From assembly GCF_029227915.1 (NCBI RefSeq), contig NC_079880.1:3536001-3600000 (forward strand): a stretch of DNA of 64,000 nucleotides, in the 5' to 3' direction. The notes below the pieces were generated by a model that ran no database searches, was not told where the DNA came from, and saw nothing but the letters and a program-made list of their open reading frames with translations. Source of the DNA: Hydractinia symbiolongicarpus. Its lineage: Eukaryota > Cnidaria > Hydrozoa > Anthoathecata > Hydractiniidae. The position numbers and the translations under genes are program-made. Shown in pieces: positions 49,471 through 61,343 of this stretch (position 1 is the stretch's first letter; each line of letters starts with the position of its first letter).

Positions 49471-52400
49471 AGAAAGTACCCAGGGTGTAAACTCATTTCC
49501 CGAACTATTTTTTAAATTATTATTTCACCACTAAAGCCCATGAGACTTGTAGTATTTAAAAATATTTTCATTTTTGATGAGACGCTGAATAAAAGAAGTT
49601 TAATCGCCGGAAAACGAAAACCCGCGACTTCCCGTAAATCCCGGACTCAGCCCGTATAGTCAAAAGTATACAAAGAAAGTACCCAGGAAGTAAACTCATT
49701 TCCCGAACGATTTTTTAAATTATTTTTTCACCACTAAAACGCATGAGCCTTGTAGTTTTCAAAAATGTTTTCATTTTTGATGAGACGCTGAATAAAAGAA
49801 GTTTAATCGCCGGCAAACGAAAACCTGCGATTTCCCGTAAATCCCGGACTCGGCCCGTATAGTCAAAAGAATACAAAGAAATTACCCAGGAAGTAAACTC
49901 ATTTCCCAAACGATATTTTAAATTAATTTTCACCACTAAAACGCATGAGACTTGTAGTTTTCAGAAATGTTTTCATTTTTGATGAGACGCTTAATGAAAG
50001 TTGTTTAATCGCCGGCAAACGAAAACCCGCGATTTCCCGTAAATCACGGGCTTGGCCCGTATAGTCAAAAGTATACAAAGAAAGTACCCGGGGTGTAAAC
50101 TCATTTCTCGAACGATTTTTTAAATTATTATTTTACCACTAAAACGCATGAGACTTGTAGTTTTCAGAAATGTTTTCATTTTTGATGAGACGCTTAATGA
50201 AAGTTGTTTAATCGCCGGCAAACGAAAACCCGCGATTTCCCGTAAATCACGGGCTTGGCCCGTATAGTCAAAAGTATACAAAGAAAGTACCCGGGGTGTA
50301 AACTCATTTCCCGAACGATTTTTTAAATTATTATTTTACCACTAAAGCCCATGAGACTTGTAGTTTTCAAAAATGTTTTCATTTTTGATGAGACGCTGAA
50401 TAAAAGAAGTTTAATCACCGGAAAACGAAAACCCGCCATTTCCCGTAAACCCCGGACTCGGCCCGCATAGTCAAAAGTATACAAAGAAAGTACCCAGGGA
50501 GTAAACTCATTTCCCGAACGATTTTTTAAATTATTTTTTCACCACTAAATCGCATGAGACTTGTAGTTTTCAAAAATGTTTTTATTTTTGATGAGACGCT
50601 GAATAAAAGAAGTTTAATCGCCGGCAAACGAAAACCTGCGATTTGCCGTAAATCCCGGACTCGGCCCGTATAGTCAAAAGTATACAAAGAAAGTACCCAG
50701 GGTGTAAACTCATTTCCCGAACGATTTTTTAAATTATTATTTCACCACTAAAGCCCATGAGACTTGTAGTATTTAAAAATATTCTCATTTTTGATGAGAC
50801 GCTGAATAAAAGAAGTTTAATCGCCGGCAAACGAAAACCTGCGACTTCCCGTAAATCCCGGACTCGGCCCGTATAGTCAAAAGTATACAAACAAAGTACC
50901 CAGGGAGTAAACTCATTTCCCAAACGATATTTTAAATTAATTTTCACCACTAAAACGCATGAGACTTGTAGTTTTCAGAAATGTTTTCATTTTTGATGAG
51001 ACGCTGAATAAAAGAGGTTTAATCGCCGGCAAACGAAAACCTGCGATTTCCCGTAAATCCCGGACTCGGCCCGTATAGTCAAAAGTATACAAAGAAAGTA
51101 CCCAGGGAGTAAACTCATTTCCCAAACGATATTTTAAATTAATTTTCACCACTAAAACGCATGAGACTTGTAGTTTTCAGAAATGTTTTCATTTTTGATG
51201 AGACGCTGAATAAAAGAAGTTTAATCGCCGGCAAACGAAAACCTGCGATTTCCCGTAAATCCCGGACTCGGCCCGTATAGTCAAAAGTATACAAAGAAAG
51301 TACCCAGGGAGTAAACTCATTTCCCAAACGATATTTTAAATTAATTTTCACCACTAAAACGCATGAGACTTGTAGTTTTCAGAAATGTTTTCATTTTTGA
51401 TGAGACGCTGAATAAAAGAGGTTTAATCGCCGGCAAACGAAAACCTGCGATTTCACGTAAATCCCGGACTCGGCCCGTATAGTCAAAAGTATACAAAGAA
51501 AGTACCCAGGGTGTAAACTCATTTCCCGAACGATTTTTTAAATTATTATTTCACCACTAAAGCCCATAAGACTTGTAGTATTTAAAAATATTTTCATTTT
51601 TGATGAGACGCTGAATAAAAGAAGTTTAATCGCCGGCAAACGAAAACCTGCGATTTCCCGTAAATCCCGGACTCGGCTCGTATAGTCAAAAGTATACAAA
51701 GAAAGTACCCAGGGTGTAAACTTATTTCCCGAACGATTTTTTAAATTATTATTTCACCACTAAAGCCCATGAGACTTGTAGTATTTAAAAATATTTTCAT
51801 TTTTGATGAGACGCTGAATAAAAGAAGTTTAATCGCCGGCAAACGAAAACCCGCGCCTTCCCGTAAATCCCGGACTTGGCCCGTATAGTCAAAAGTATAC
51901 AAAGAAAGTACCCAGGGAGTAAACTCATTCCCCGAACGATTTTTTAAATTTTTTTTCACCACTAAAACGCATGAGACATGTAGTTTTTAAAAATGTTTTC
52001 ATTTTTGATGAGACGCTGAATAAAAGAAGTTTAATTGCCGGCAAATGAAAACCCGCGTCTTCCCGTAAATCCCGGACTCGGCCCGTATAGTCAAAAGTAT
52101 ACAAAGAAAGTACCCAGGGAGTAAACTCATTTCCCAAACGATATTTTAAATTAATTTTCACCACTAAAACGCATGAGACTTGTAGTTTTCAGAAATGTTT
52201 TCATTTTTGATGAGACGCTTAATGAAAGTTGTTTAATCGCCGGCAAACGAAAACCCGCGATTTCCCGTAAATCCCGGGCTTGGCCCGTATAGTCGAATGT
52301 ATACAAAGAAAGTACCCTGTGAGTAAACTCATTTCCAGAACGATTTTTTAATTTATTTTTTCAACACTAAAACGCATGAGACATGTAGTTTTTAAAAATG

Positions 52401-53381
52401 TTTTCATTTTTGATGAGACGCTGAATAAAAGAAGTTTAATTGCCGGCAAATGAAAACCCGCGTCTTCCCGTAAATCCCGGACTCGGCCCGTATAGTCAAA
52501 AGTATACAAAGAAAGTACCCAGGGAGTAAACTCATTTCCCAAACGATAATTTAAATTAATTTTCACCACTAAAACGCATGAGACTTGTAGTTTTCAGAAA
52601 TGTTTTCATTTTTGATGAGACGCTTAATGAAAGTTGTTTAATCGCCGGCAAACGAAAACCCGCGATTTCCCGTAAATCCCGGGCTTGGCCCGTATAGTCG
52701 AATGTATACAAAGAAAGTACCCTGTGAGTAAACTCATTTCCAGAACGATTTTTTAATTTATTTTTTCAACACTAAAACCCATGAGACTTGTAGTTTTCAA
52801 AAATGTTTGCATTTTTGATGAGATGCCTAATGAAAGAGGTTTAATCGCCGGCAAACAAAAACCCGAGATTTCCCGTAAATCCTGGGCTTGGCCCGTATAG
52901 TCAAAAGTATACAAAGATAGTACCCAGGGAGTAAACTCATTTCCAGAACGATTTTTTAAATTATTTTTTCACCACTAAAACGCATAAGACTTGTAGTTTT
53001 TAAAAATGTTTTCATTTTTGATGAGACGCTTAATGAAAGTTGTTTAATCGCCGGCAAACGAAAACCCGAGATTTCCCGTAAATCCCGGGCTTGGCCCGTA
53101 TAGTCAAAAGTATACAAAGATAGAACCCAGGGAGTAAACTCATTTCCAGAACGATTTTTTAAATTATTTTTTCACCACTAAAACGCATAAGACTTGTAGT
53201 TTATAAAATTTTTTTCATTTTTGATGAGACGCTGAATAAAAGAAGTTTAATCGCCGGCAAACGAAAACCTGCGATTTCCCGTAAATCCCGGACTCGGCCC
53301 GTATAGTCAAAAGTATACAAAGAAAGTACCCAGGGTGTAAACTCATTTCCCGAACTATTTTTCAAATTATTATTTCACCAC
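49467..53381 (+). repeat. Satellite block related to the right flank of copy 2
   Basis: The start matches 26594 onwards at an offset of 22873 bp (26842 and 49715). The offset then grows by single monomers: one extra near 50140-50343 (23076 bp at 27861 and 50937) and another near 51150-51350 (23278 bp at 28463 and 51741). A two-monomer duplication follows near 52165-52570. The two regions descend from one ancestral flank and have diverged by monomer gain. Confidence 0.82.
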
Positions 53382-53386
53382 AGGAT
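53376..53386 (+). repeat. Truncated monomer junction, 5 of 10
   Basis: caccac joined to aggattcattt. The a in place of g, and a tttttcaaatt variant just upstream, are shared only with the copy at 56565. Confidence 0.87.
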
Positions 53387-55574
53387 TCATTTTTGATGAG
53401 ACGCTTAATAAAAGTGGTTTAATTGCCGGCAAACGAAAACCCGCGATTTCCCGTAAATCCCGGGCTTGGCCCGTATAGTCGAATGTATACAAAGAAAGTA
53501 CCCTGTGAGTAAACTCATTTCCAAAACGATTTTTTAAATTATCTTTTTACCACTAAAACGCTTGAGACTTGTAGTTTTTAAAAATGTTTTCATTTTTGAT
53601 GAGACGCTGAATAAAAGAAGTTTAATCGCCGGCAAACGAAAACCCGCCATTTCCCGTAAACCCCGGACTCGGCCCGCATAGTCAAAAGTATACAAAGAAA
53701 GTACCCAGTGAGTAAACTCATTTCCCAAACGATTTTTTAAATTATTTTTTCACCACTAAATCGCATGAGACTTGTAGTTTTCAAAAATGTTTTCATTTTG
53801 GATGAGACGCTGAATAAAAGAAGTTTAATCGCCGGCAAACGAAAACCTGCGATTTCCCGTAAATCCCGGACTCGGCCCGTATAGTGAAAAGTATACAAAG
53901 AAAGTACCCAGGGTGTAAAGGCATTTCCCGAACGATTTTTTAAATTATTATTTCACCACTAAAGCCCATGAGACTTGTAGTATTTAAAAATATTTTCATT
54001 TTTGATGAGACGCTGAATAAAAGAAGTTTAATCGCCGGCAAACGAAAACCCGCGACTTCCCGTAAATCCCGGACTCGGCCCGTATAGTCAAAAGTATACA
54101 AAGAAAGTACCCAGGGAGTAAACTCATTTCCCGAACGATTTTTTAAATTTTTTTTCACCACTAAAACGCATGAGACTTGTAGTTTTTAAAAATGTTTTCA
54201 TTTTTGATGAGACGCTGAATAAAAGAAGTTTAATTGCCGGCTAACGAAAACCCGCGTCTTCCCGTAAATCCCGGACTCGGCCCGTATAGTCAAAAGTATA
54301 CAAAGAAAGTACCCAGGGAGTAAACTCATTTCCCGAACGATTTTTTATATTATTTTTTTACCACTAAACGCATGAGACTTGTAGTTTTTAAAAATGTTTT
54401 CATTTTTGATGAGACGCTGAATAAAAGAAGTTTAATCGCCGGCAAACGAAAACCTGCGATTTCCCGTAAATCCCGGACTCGGCCCGTATAGTCAAAAGTA
54501 TACAAAGAAAGTACCCAGGGTGTAAACTCATTTCCCGAACGATTTTTTAAATTATTATTTCACCACTAAAGCCCATGAGACTTGTAGTATTTAAAAATAT
54601 TTTCATTTTTGATGAGATGCTGAATAAAAGAAGTTTAATCGCCGGCAAACGAAAACCCGCGCCTTCCCGTAAATCCCGGACTCGGCCCGTATAGTCAAAA
54701 GTATACAAAGAAAGTACCCAGGGAGTAAACTCATTCCCCGAACGATTTTTCAAATTTTTTTTCACCACTAAAACGCATGAGACTTGTAGTTTTTAAAAAT
54801 ATTTTCATTTTTGATGAGACGCTGAATAAAAGAAGTTTAATTGCCGGCAAATGAAAATCCGCGTCTTCCCGTAAATCCCGGACTCAGCCCGTATAGTCAA
54901 AAGTATACAAAGAAAGTACCCAGGGAGTAAACTCATTTCCCAAACGATATTTTAAATTAATTTTCACCACTAAAACGCATGAGACTTGTAGTTTTCAGAA
55001 ATGTTTTCATTTTTGATGAGACGCTTAATGAAAGTTGTTTAATCGCCGGCAAACGAAAACCCGCGATTTCCCGTAAATCCCGGGCTTGGCCCGTATAGTC
55101 GAATGTATACAAAGAAAGTACCCTGTGAGTAAACTCATTTCCAGAACGATTTTTTAATTTATTTTTTCAACACTAAAACGCATGAGACTTGTAGTTTTTA
55201 AAAATGTTTTCATTTTTGATGAGACGCTTAATGAAAGTTGTTTAATCGCCGGCAAACGAAAACCCGCGATTTCCCGTAAATCCCGGGCTTGGCCCGTATA
55301 GTCGAATGTATACAAAGAAAGTACCCTGTGAGTAAACTCATTTCCAGAACGATTTTTTAAATTATTATTTCACCACTAAAACGCATGAGACTTGTAGTTT
55401 TCAAAAATTTTTTTCATTTTTGATGAGACGCTGAATAAAAGAAGTTTAATCGCCGGCAAACGAAAACCTGCGATTTCCCGTAAATCCCGGACTCGGCCCG
55501 TATAGTCAAAAGTATACAAAGAAAGTACCCAGGGTGTAAACTCATTTCCCGAACTATTTTTTAAATTATTATTT

Positions 55575-55585
55575 CACCACGGGAT
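55575..55585 (+). repeat. Truncated monomer junction, 6 of 10
   Basis: caccac joined to gggattcattt, 2199 bp after copy 5 and 984 bp before copy 7. Confidence 0.88.
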
Positions 55586-56558
55586 TCATTTTTGATGAGA
55601 CGCTTAATAAAAGTGGTTTAATTGCCGGCAAACGAAAACCCGCGATTTCCCGTAAATCCCGGGCTTGGCCCGTATAGTCGAATGTATACAAAGAAAGTAC
55701 CCTGTGAGTAAACTCATTTCCAAAACGATTTTTTAAATTATCTTTTCACCACTAAAACGCTTGAGACTTGTAGTTTTCAAAAATGTTTTCATTTTTGATG
55801 AGACGCTGAATAAAAGAAGTTTAATCGCCGGCAAACGAAAACCCGCCATTTCCCGTAAACCCCGGACTCGGCCCGCATAGTCAAAAGTATACAAAGAAAG
55901 TACCCAGGGAGTAAACTCATTTCCCAAACGATTTTTTAAATTATTTTTTCACCACTAAATCGCATGAGACTTGTAGTTTTCAAAAATGTTTTCATTTTCG
56001 ATGAGACGCTGAATAAAAGAAGTTTAATCGCCGGCAAACGAAAACCCGCGATTTCCCGTAAATCCCGGGCTTGGCCCGTATAGTCAAAAGTATACAAAGA
56101 AAGTACCCAGGGAGTAAACTCATTTCCAGAACGATTTTTTAATTTATTTTTTCAACACTAAAACGCATGAGACTTGTAGTTTTTAAAAATGTTTTCATTT
56201 TTGATGAGACGCTTAATGAAAGTTGTTTAATCGCCGGCAAACGAAAACCCGAGATTTCCCGTAAATCCCGGGCTTGGCCCGTATAGTCAAAAGTATACAA
56301 AGATAGTACCCAGGGAGTAAACTCATTTCCAGAACGATTTTTTAAATTATTTTTTCACCACTAAAACGCATAAGACTTGTAGTTTATAAAAATTTTTTCA
56401 TTTTTGATGAGACGCTGAATAAAAGAAGTTTAATCGCCGGCAAACGAAAACCTGCGATTTCCCGTAAATCCCGGACTCGGCCCGTATAGTCAAAAGTATA
56501 CAAAGAAAGTACCCAGGGTGTAAACTCATTTCCCGAACTATTTTTCAAATTATTATTT

Positions 56559-56569
56559 CACCACAGGAT
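56559..56569 (+). repeat. Truncated monomer junction, 7 of 10
   Basis: caccac joined to aggattcattt. Counterpart of copy 5 in the 3183-bp repeat. Confidence 0.87.
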
Positions 56570-58756
56570 TCATTTTTGATGAGACGCTTAATAAAAGTGG
56601 TTTAATTGCCGGCAAACGAAAACCCGCGATTTCCCGTAAATCCCGGGCTTGGCCCGTATAGTCGAATGTATACAAAGAAAGTACCCTGTGAGTAAACTCA
56701 TTTCCAAAACGATTTTTTAAATTATCTTTTTACCACTAAAACGCTTGAGACTTGTAGTTTTTAAAAATGTTTTCATTTTTGATGAGACGCTGAATAAAAG
56801 AAGTTTAATCGCCGGCAAACGAAAACCCGCCATTTCCCGTAAACCCCGGACTCGGCCCGCATAGTCAAAAGTATACAAAGAAAGTACCCAGTGAGTAAAC
56901 TCATTTCCCAAACGATTTTTTAAATTATTTTTTCACCACTAAATCGCATGAGACTTGTAGTTTTCAAAAATGTTTTCATTTTGGATGAGACGCTGAATAA
57001 AAGAAGTTTAATCGCCGGCAAACGAAAACCTGCGATTTCCCGTAAATCCCGGACTCGGCCCGTATAGTGAAAAGTATACAAAGAAAGTACCCAGGGTGTA
57101 AAGGCATTTCCCGAACGATTTTTTAAATTATTATTTCACCACTAAAGCCCATGAGACTTGTAGTATTTAAAAATATTTTCATTTTTGATGAGACGCTGAA
57201 TAAAAGAAGTTTAATCGCCGGCAAACGAAAACCCGCGACTTCCCGTAAATCCCGGACTCGGCCCGTATAGTCAAAAGTATACAAAGAAAGTACCCAGGGA
57301 GTAAACTCATTTCCCGAACGATTTTTTAAATTTTTTTTCACCACTAAAACGCATGAGACTTGTAGTTTTTAAAAATGTTTTCATTTTTGATGAGACGCTG
57401 AATAAAAGAAGTTTAATTGCCGGCTAACGAAAACCCGCGTCTTCCCGTAAATCCCGGACTCGGCCCGTATAGTCAAAAGTATACAAAGAAAGTACCCAGG
57501 GAGTAAACTTATTTCCCGAACGATTTTTTATATTATTTTTTTACCACTAAACGCATGAGACTTGTAGTTTTTAAAAATGTTTTCATTTTTGATGAGACGC
57601 TGAATAAAAGAAGTTTAATCGCCGGCAAACGAAAACCTGCGATTTCCCGTAAATCCCGGACTCGGCCCGTATAGTCAAAAGTATACAAAGAAAGTACCCA
57701 GGGTGTAAACTCATTTCCCGAACGATTTTTTAAATTATTATTTCACCACTAAAGCCCATGAGACTTGTAGTATTTAAAAATATTTTCATTTTTGATGAGA
57801 TGCTGAATAAAAGAAGTTTAATCGCCGGCAAACGAAAACCCGCGCCTTCCCGTAAATCCCGGACTCGGCCCGTATAGTCAAAAGTATACAAAGAAAGTAC
57901 CCAGGGAGTAAACTCATTCCCCGAACGATTTTTCAAATTTTTTTTCACCACTAAAACGCATGAGACTTGTAGTTTTTAAAAATATTTTCATTTTTGATGA
58001 GACGCTGAATAAAAGAAGTTTAATTGCCGGCAAATGAAAATCCGCGTCTTCCCGTAAATCCCGGACTCAGCCCGTATAGTCAAAAGTATACAAAGAAAGT
58101 ACCCAGGGAGTAAACTCATTTCCCAAACGATATTTTAAATTAATTTTCACCACTAAAACGCATGAGACTTGTAGTTTTCAGAAATGTTTTCATTTTTGAT
58201 GAGACGCTTAATGAAAGTTGTTTAATCGCCGGCAAACGAAAACCCGCGATTTCCCGTAAATCCCGGGCTTGGCCCGTATAGTCGAATGTATACAAAGAAA
58301 GTACCCTGTGAGTAAACTCATTTCCAGAACGATTTTTTAATTTATTTTTTCAACACTAAAACGCATGAGACTTGTAGTTTTTAAAAATGTTTTCATTTTT
58401 GATGAGACGCTTAATGAAAGTTGTTTAATCGCCGGCAAACGAAAACCCGAGATTTCCCGTAAATCCCGGGCTTGGCCCGTATAGTCAAAAGTATACAAAG
58501 ATAGTACCCAGGGAGTAAACTCATTTCCAGAACGATTTTTTAAATTATTTTTTCACCACTAAAACGCATAAGACTTGTAGTTTATAAAATTTTTTTCATT
58601 TTTGATGAGACGCTGAATAAAAGAAGTTTAATCGCCGGCAAACGAAAACCTGCGATTTCCCGTAAATCCCGGACTCGGCCCGTATAGTCAAAAGTATACA
58701 AAGAAAGTACCCAGGGTGTAAACTCATTTCCCGAACTATTTTTTAAATTATTATTT

Positions 58757-58767
58757 CACCACGGGAT
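58757..58767 (+). repeat. Truncated monomer junction, 8 of 10
   Basis: caccac joined to gggattcattt. Counterpart of copy 6. Confidence 0.88.
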
Positions 58768-59740
58768 TCATTTTTGATGAGACGCTTAATAAAAGTGGTT
58801 TAATTGCCGGCAAACGAAAACCCGCGATTTCCCGTAAATCCCGGGCTTGGCCCGTATAGTCGAATGTATACAAAGAAAGTACCCTGTGAGTAAACTCATT
58901 TCCAAAACGATTTTTTAAATTATCTTTTCACCACTAAAACGCTTGAGACTTGTAGTTTTCAAAAATGTTTTCATTTTTGATGAGACGCTGAATAAAAGAA
59001 GTTTAATCGCCGGCAAACGAAAACCCGCCATTTCCCGTAAACCCCGGACTCGGCCCGCATAGTCAAAAGTATACAAAGAAAGTACCCAGGGAGTAAACTC
59101 ATTTCCCAAACGATTTTTTAAATTATTTTTTCACCACTAAATCGCATGAGACTTGTAGTTTTCAAAAATGTTTTCATTTTCGATGAGACGCTGAATAAAA
59201 GAAGTTTAATCGCCGGCAAACGAAAACCCGCGATTTCCCGTAAATCCCGGGCTTGGCCCGTATAGTCAAAAGTATACAAAGAAAGTACCCAGGGAGTAAA
59301 CTCATTTCCAGAACGATTTTTTAATTTATTTTTTCAACACTAAAACGCATGAGACTTGTAGTTTTTAAAAATGTTTTCATTTTTGATGAGACGCTTAATG
59401 AAAGTTGTTTAATCGCCGGCAAACGAAAACCCGAGATTTCCCGTAAATCCCGGGCTTGGCCCGTATAGTCAAAAGTATACAAAGATAGTACCCAGGGAGT
59501 AAACTCATTTCCAGAACGATTTTTTAAATTATTTTTTCACCACTAAAACGCATAAGACTTGTAGTTTATAAAAATTTTTTCATTTTTGATGAGACGCTGA
59601 ATAAAAGAAGTTTAATCGCCGGCAAACGAAAACCTGCGATTTCCCGTAAATCCCGGACTCGGCCCGTATAGTCAAAAGTATACAAAGAAAGTACCCAGGG
59701 TGTAAACTCATTTCCCGAACTATTTTTTAAATTATTATTT

Positions 59741-59751
59741 CACCACGGGAT
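59741..59751 (+). repeat. Truncated monomer junction, 9 of 10
   Basis: caccac joined to gggattcattt. It sits where copy 7 would recur but has the g form, so the third repeat unit came from a different donor. Confidence 0.88.
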
Positions 59752-61332
59752 TCATTTTTGATGAGACGCTTAATAAAAGTGGTTTAATTGCCGGCAAACG
59801 AAAACCCGCGATTTCCCGTAAATCCCGGGCTTGGCCCGTATAGTCGAATGTATACAAAGAAAGTACCCTGTGAGTAAACTCATTTCCAAAACGATTTTTT
59901 AAATTATCTTTTCACCACTAAAACGCTTGAGACTTGTAGTTTTCAAAAATGTTTTCATTTTTGATGAGACGCTGAATAAAAGAAGTTTAATCGCCGGCAA
60001 ACGAAAACCCGCCATTTCCCGTAAACCCCGGACTCGGCCCGCATAGTCAAAAGTATACAAAGAAAGTACCCAGGGAGTAAACTCATTTCCCAAACGATTT
60101 TTTAAATTATTTTTTCACCACTAAATCGCATGAGACTTGTAGTTTTCAAAAATGTTTTCATTTTCGATGAGACGCTGAATAAAAGAAGTTTAATCGCCGG
60201 CAAACGAAAACCTGCGATTTCCCGTAAATCCCGGACTCGGCCCGTATAGTCAAAAGTATACAAAGAAAGTACCCAGGGAGTAAACTCATTTCCCGAACGA
60301 TTTTTTAAATTTTTTTTCACCACTAAAACGCATGAGACTTGTAGTTTTTAAAAATGTTTTCATTTTTGATGAGACGCTGAATAAAGGAAGTTTAATTGCC
60401 GGCAAACGAAAACCCGCGTCTTCCCGTAAATCCCGGACTCGGCCCGTATAGTCAAAAGTATACAAAGAAAGTACCCAGGGAGTAAACTCATTTCCCGAAC
60501 GATTTTTTATATTATTTTTTTACCACTAAAACGCATGAGACTTGTAGTTTTTAAAAATGTTTTCATTTTTGATGAGACGCTGAATAAAGGAAGTTTAATC
60601 GCCGGCAAACGAAAACCTGCGATTTCCCGTAAATCCCGGACTCGGCCCGTATAGTCAAAAGTATACAAAGAAAGTACCCAGGGTGTAAACTCATTTCCCG
60701 AACGATTTTTTAAATTATTATTTCACCACTAAAGCCCATAAGACTTGTAGTATTTAAAAATATTTTCATTTTTGATGAGACGCTGAATAAAAGAAGTTTA
60801 ATCGCCGGCAAACGAAAACCTGCGATTTCCCGTAAATCCCGGACTCGGCTCGTATAGTCAAAAGTATACAAAGAAAGTACCCAGGGTGTAAACTCATTTC
60901 CCGAACGATTTTTTAAATTATTATTTCACCACTAAAGCCCATGAGACTTGTAGTATTTAAAAATATTTTCATTTTTGATGAGACGCTGAATAAAAGAAGT
61001 TTAATCGCCGGCAAACGAAAACCCGCCATTTCCCGTAAACCCCGGACTCGGCCCGCATAGTAAAAAGTATACAAAGATAGTACCCAGGGAGTAAACTCAT
61101 TTCCAGAACGATTTTTTAAATTATTTTTTCACCACTAAAACGCATAAGACTTGTAGTTTATAAAAATTTTTTCATTTTTGATGAGACGCTGAATAAAAGA
61201 AGTTTAATCGCCGGCAAACGAAAACCTGCGATTTCCCGTAAATCCCGGACTCGGCCCGTATAGTCAAAAGTATACAAAGAAAGTACCCAGGGTGTAAACT
61301 CATTTCCCGAACTATTTTTTAAATTATTATTT

Positions 61333-61343
61333 CACCACGGGAT
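61333..61343 (+). repeat. Truncated monomer junction, 10 of 10
   Basis: caccac joined to gggattcattt, 1592 bp after copy 9. It is the last marker of this higher-order family in the window. Confidence 0.88.

Larger units (their letters stand above)
53382..61338 (+). repeat. 3183-bp higher-order repeat marked by truncated monomers
   Basis: 53382-56564 and 56565-59746 match at 3182-3183 bp (16 monomers including two truncated ones). Truncated monomers fall at 53382, 55581, 56565, 58763, 59747 and 61339, giving spacings of 2199, 984, 2198, 984 and 1592 bp. Each spacing equals a whole number of 203-bp monomers minus the 31-bp loss. The third copy breaks down after about 60150. A tract near 55265-55412 differs between the first two copies while both flanks match. 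Confidence 0.87.
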
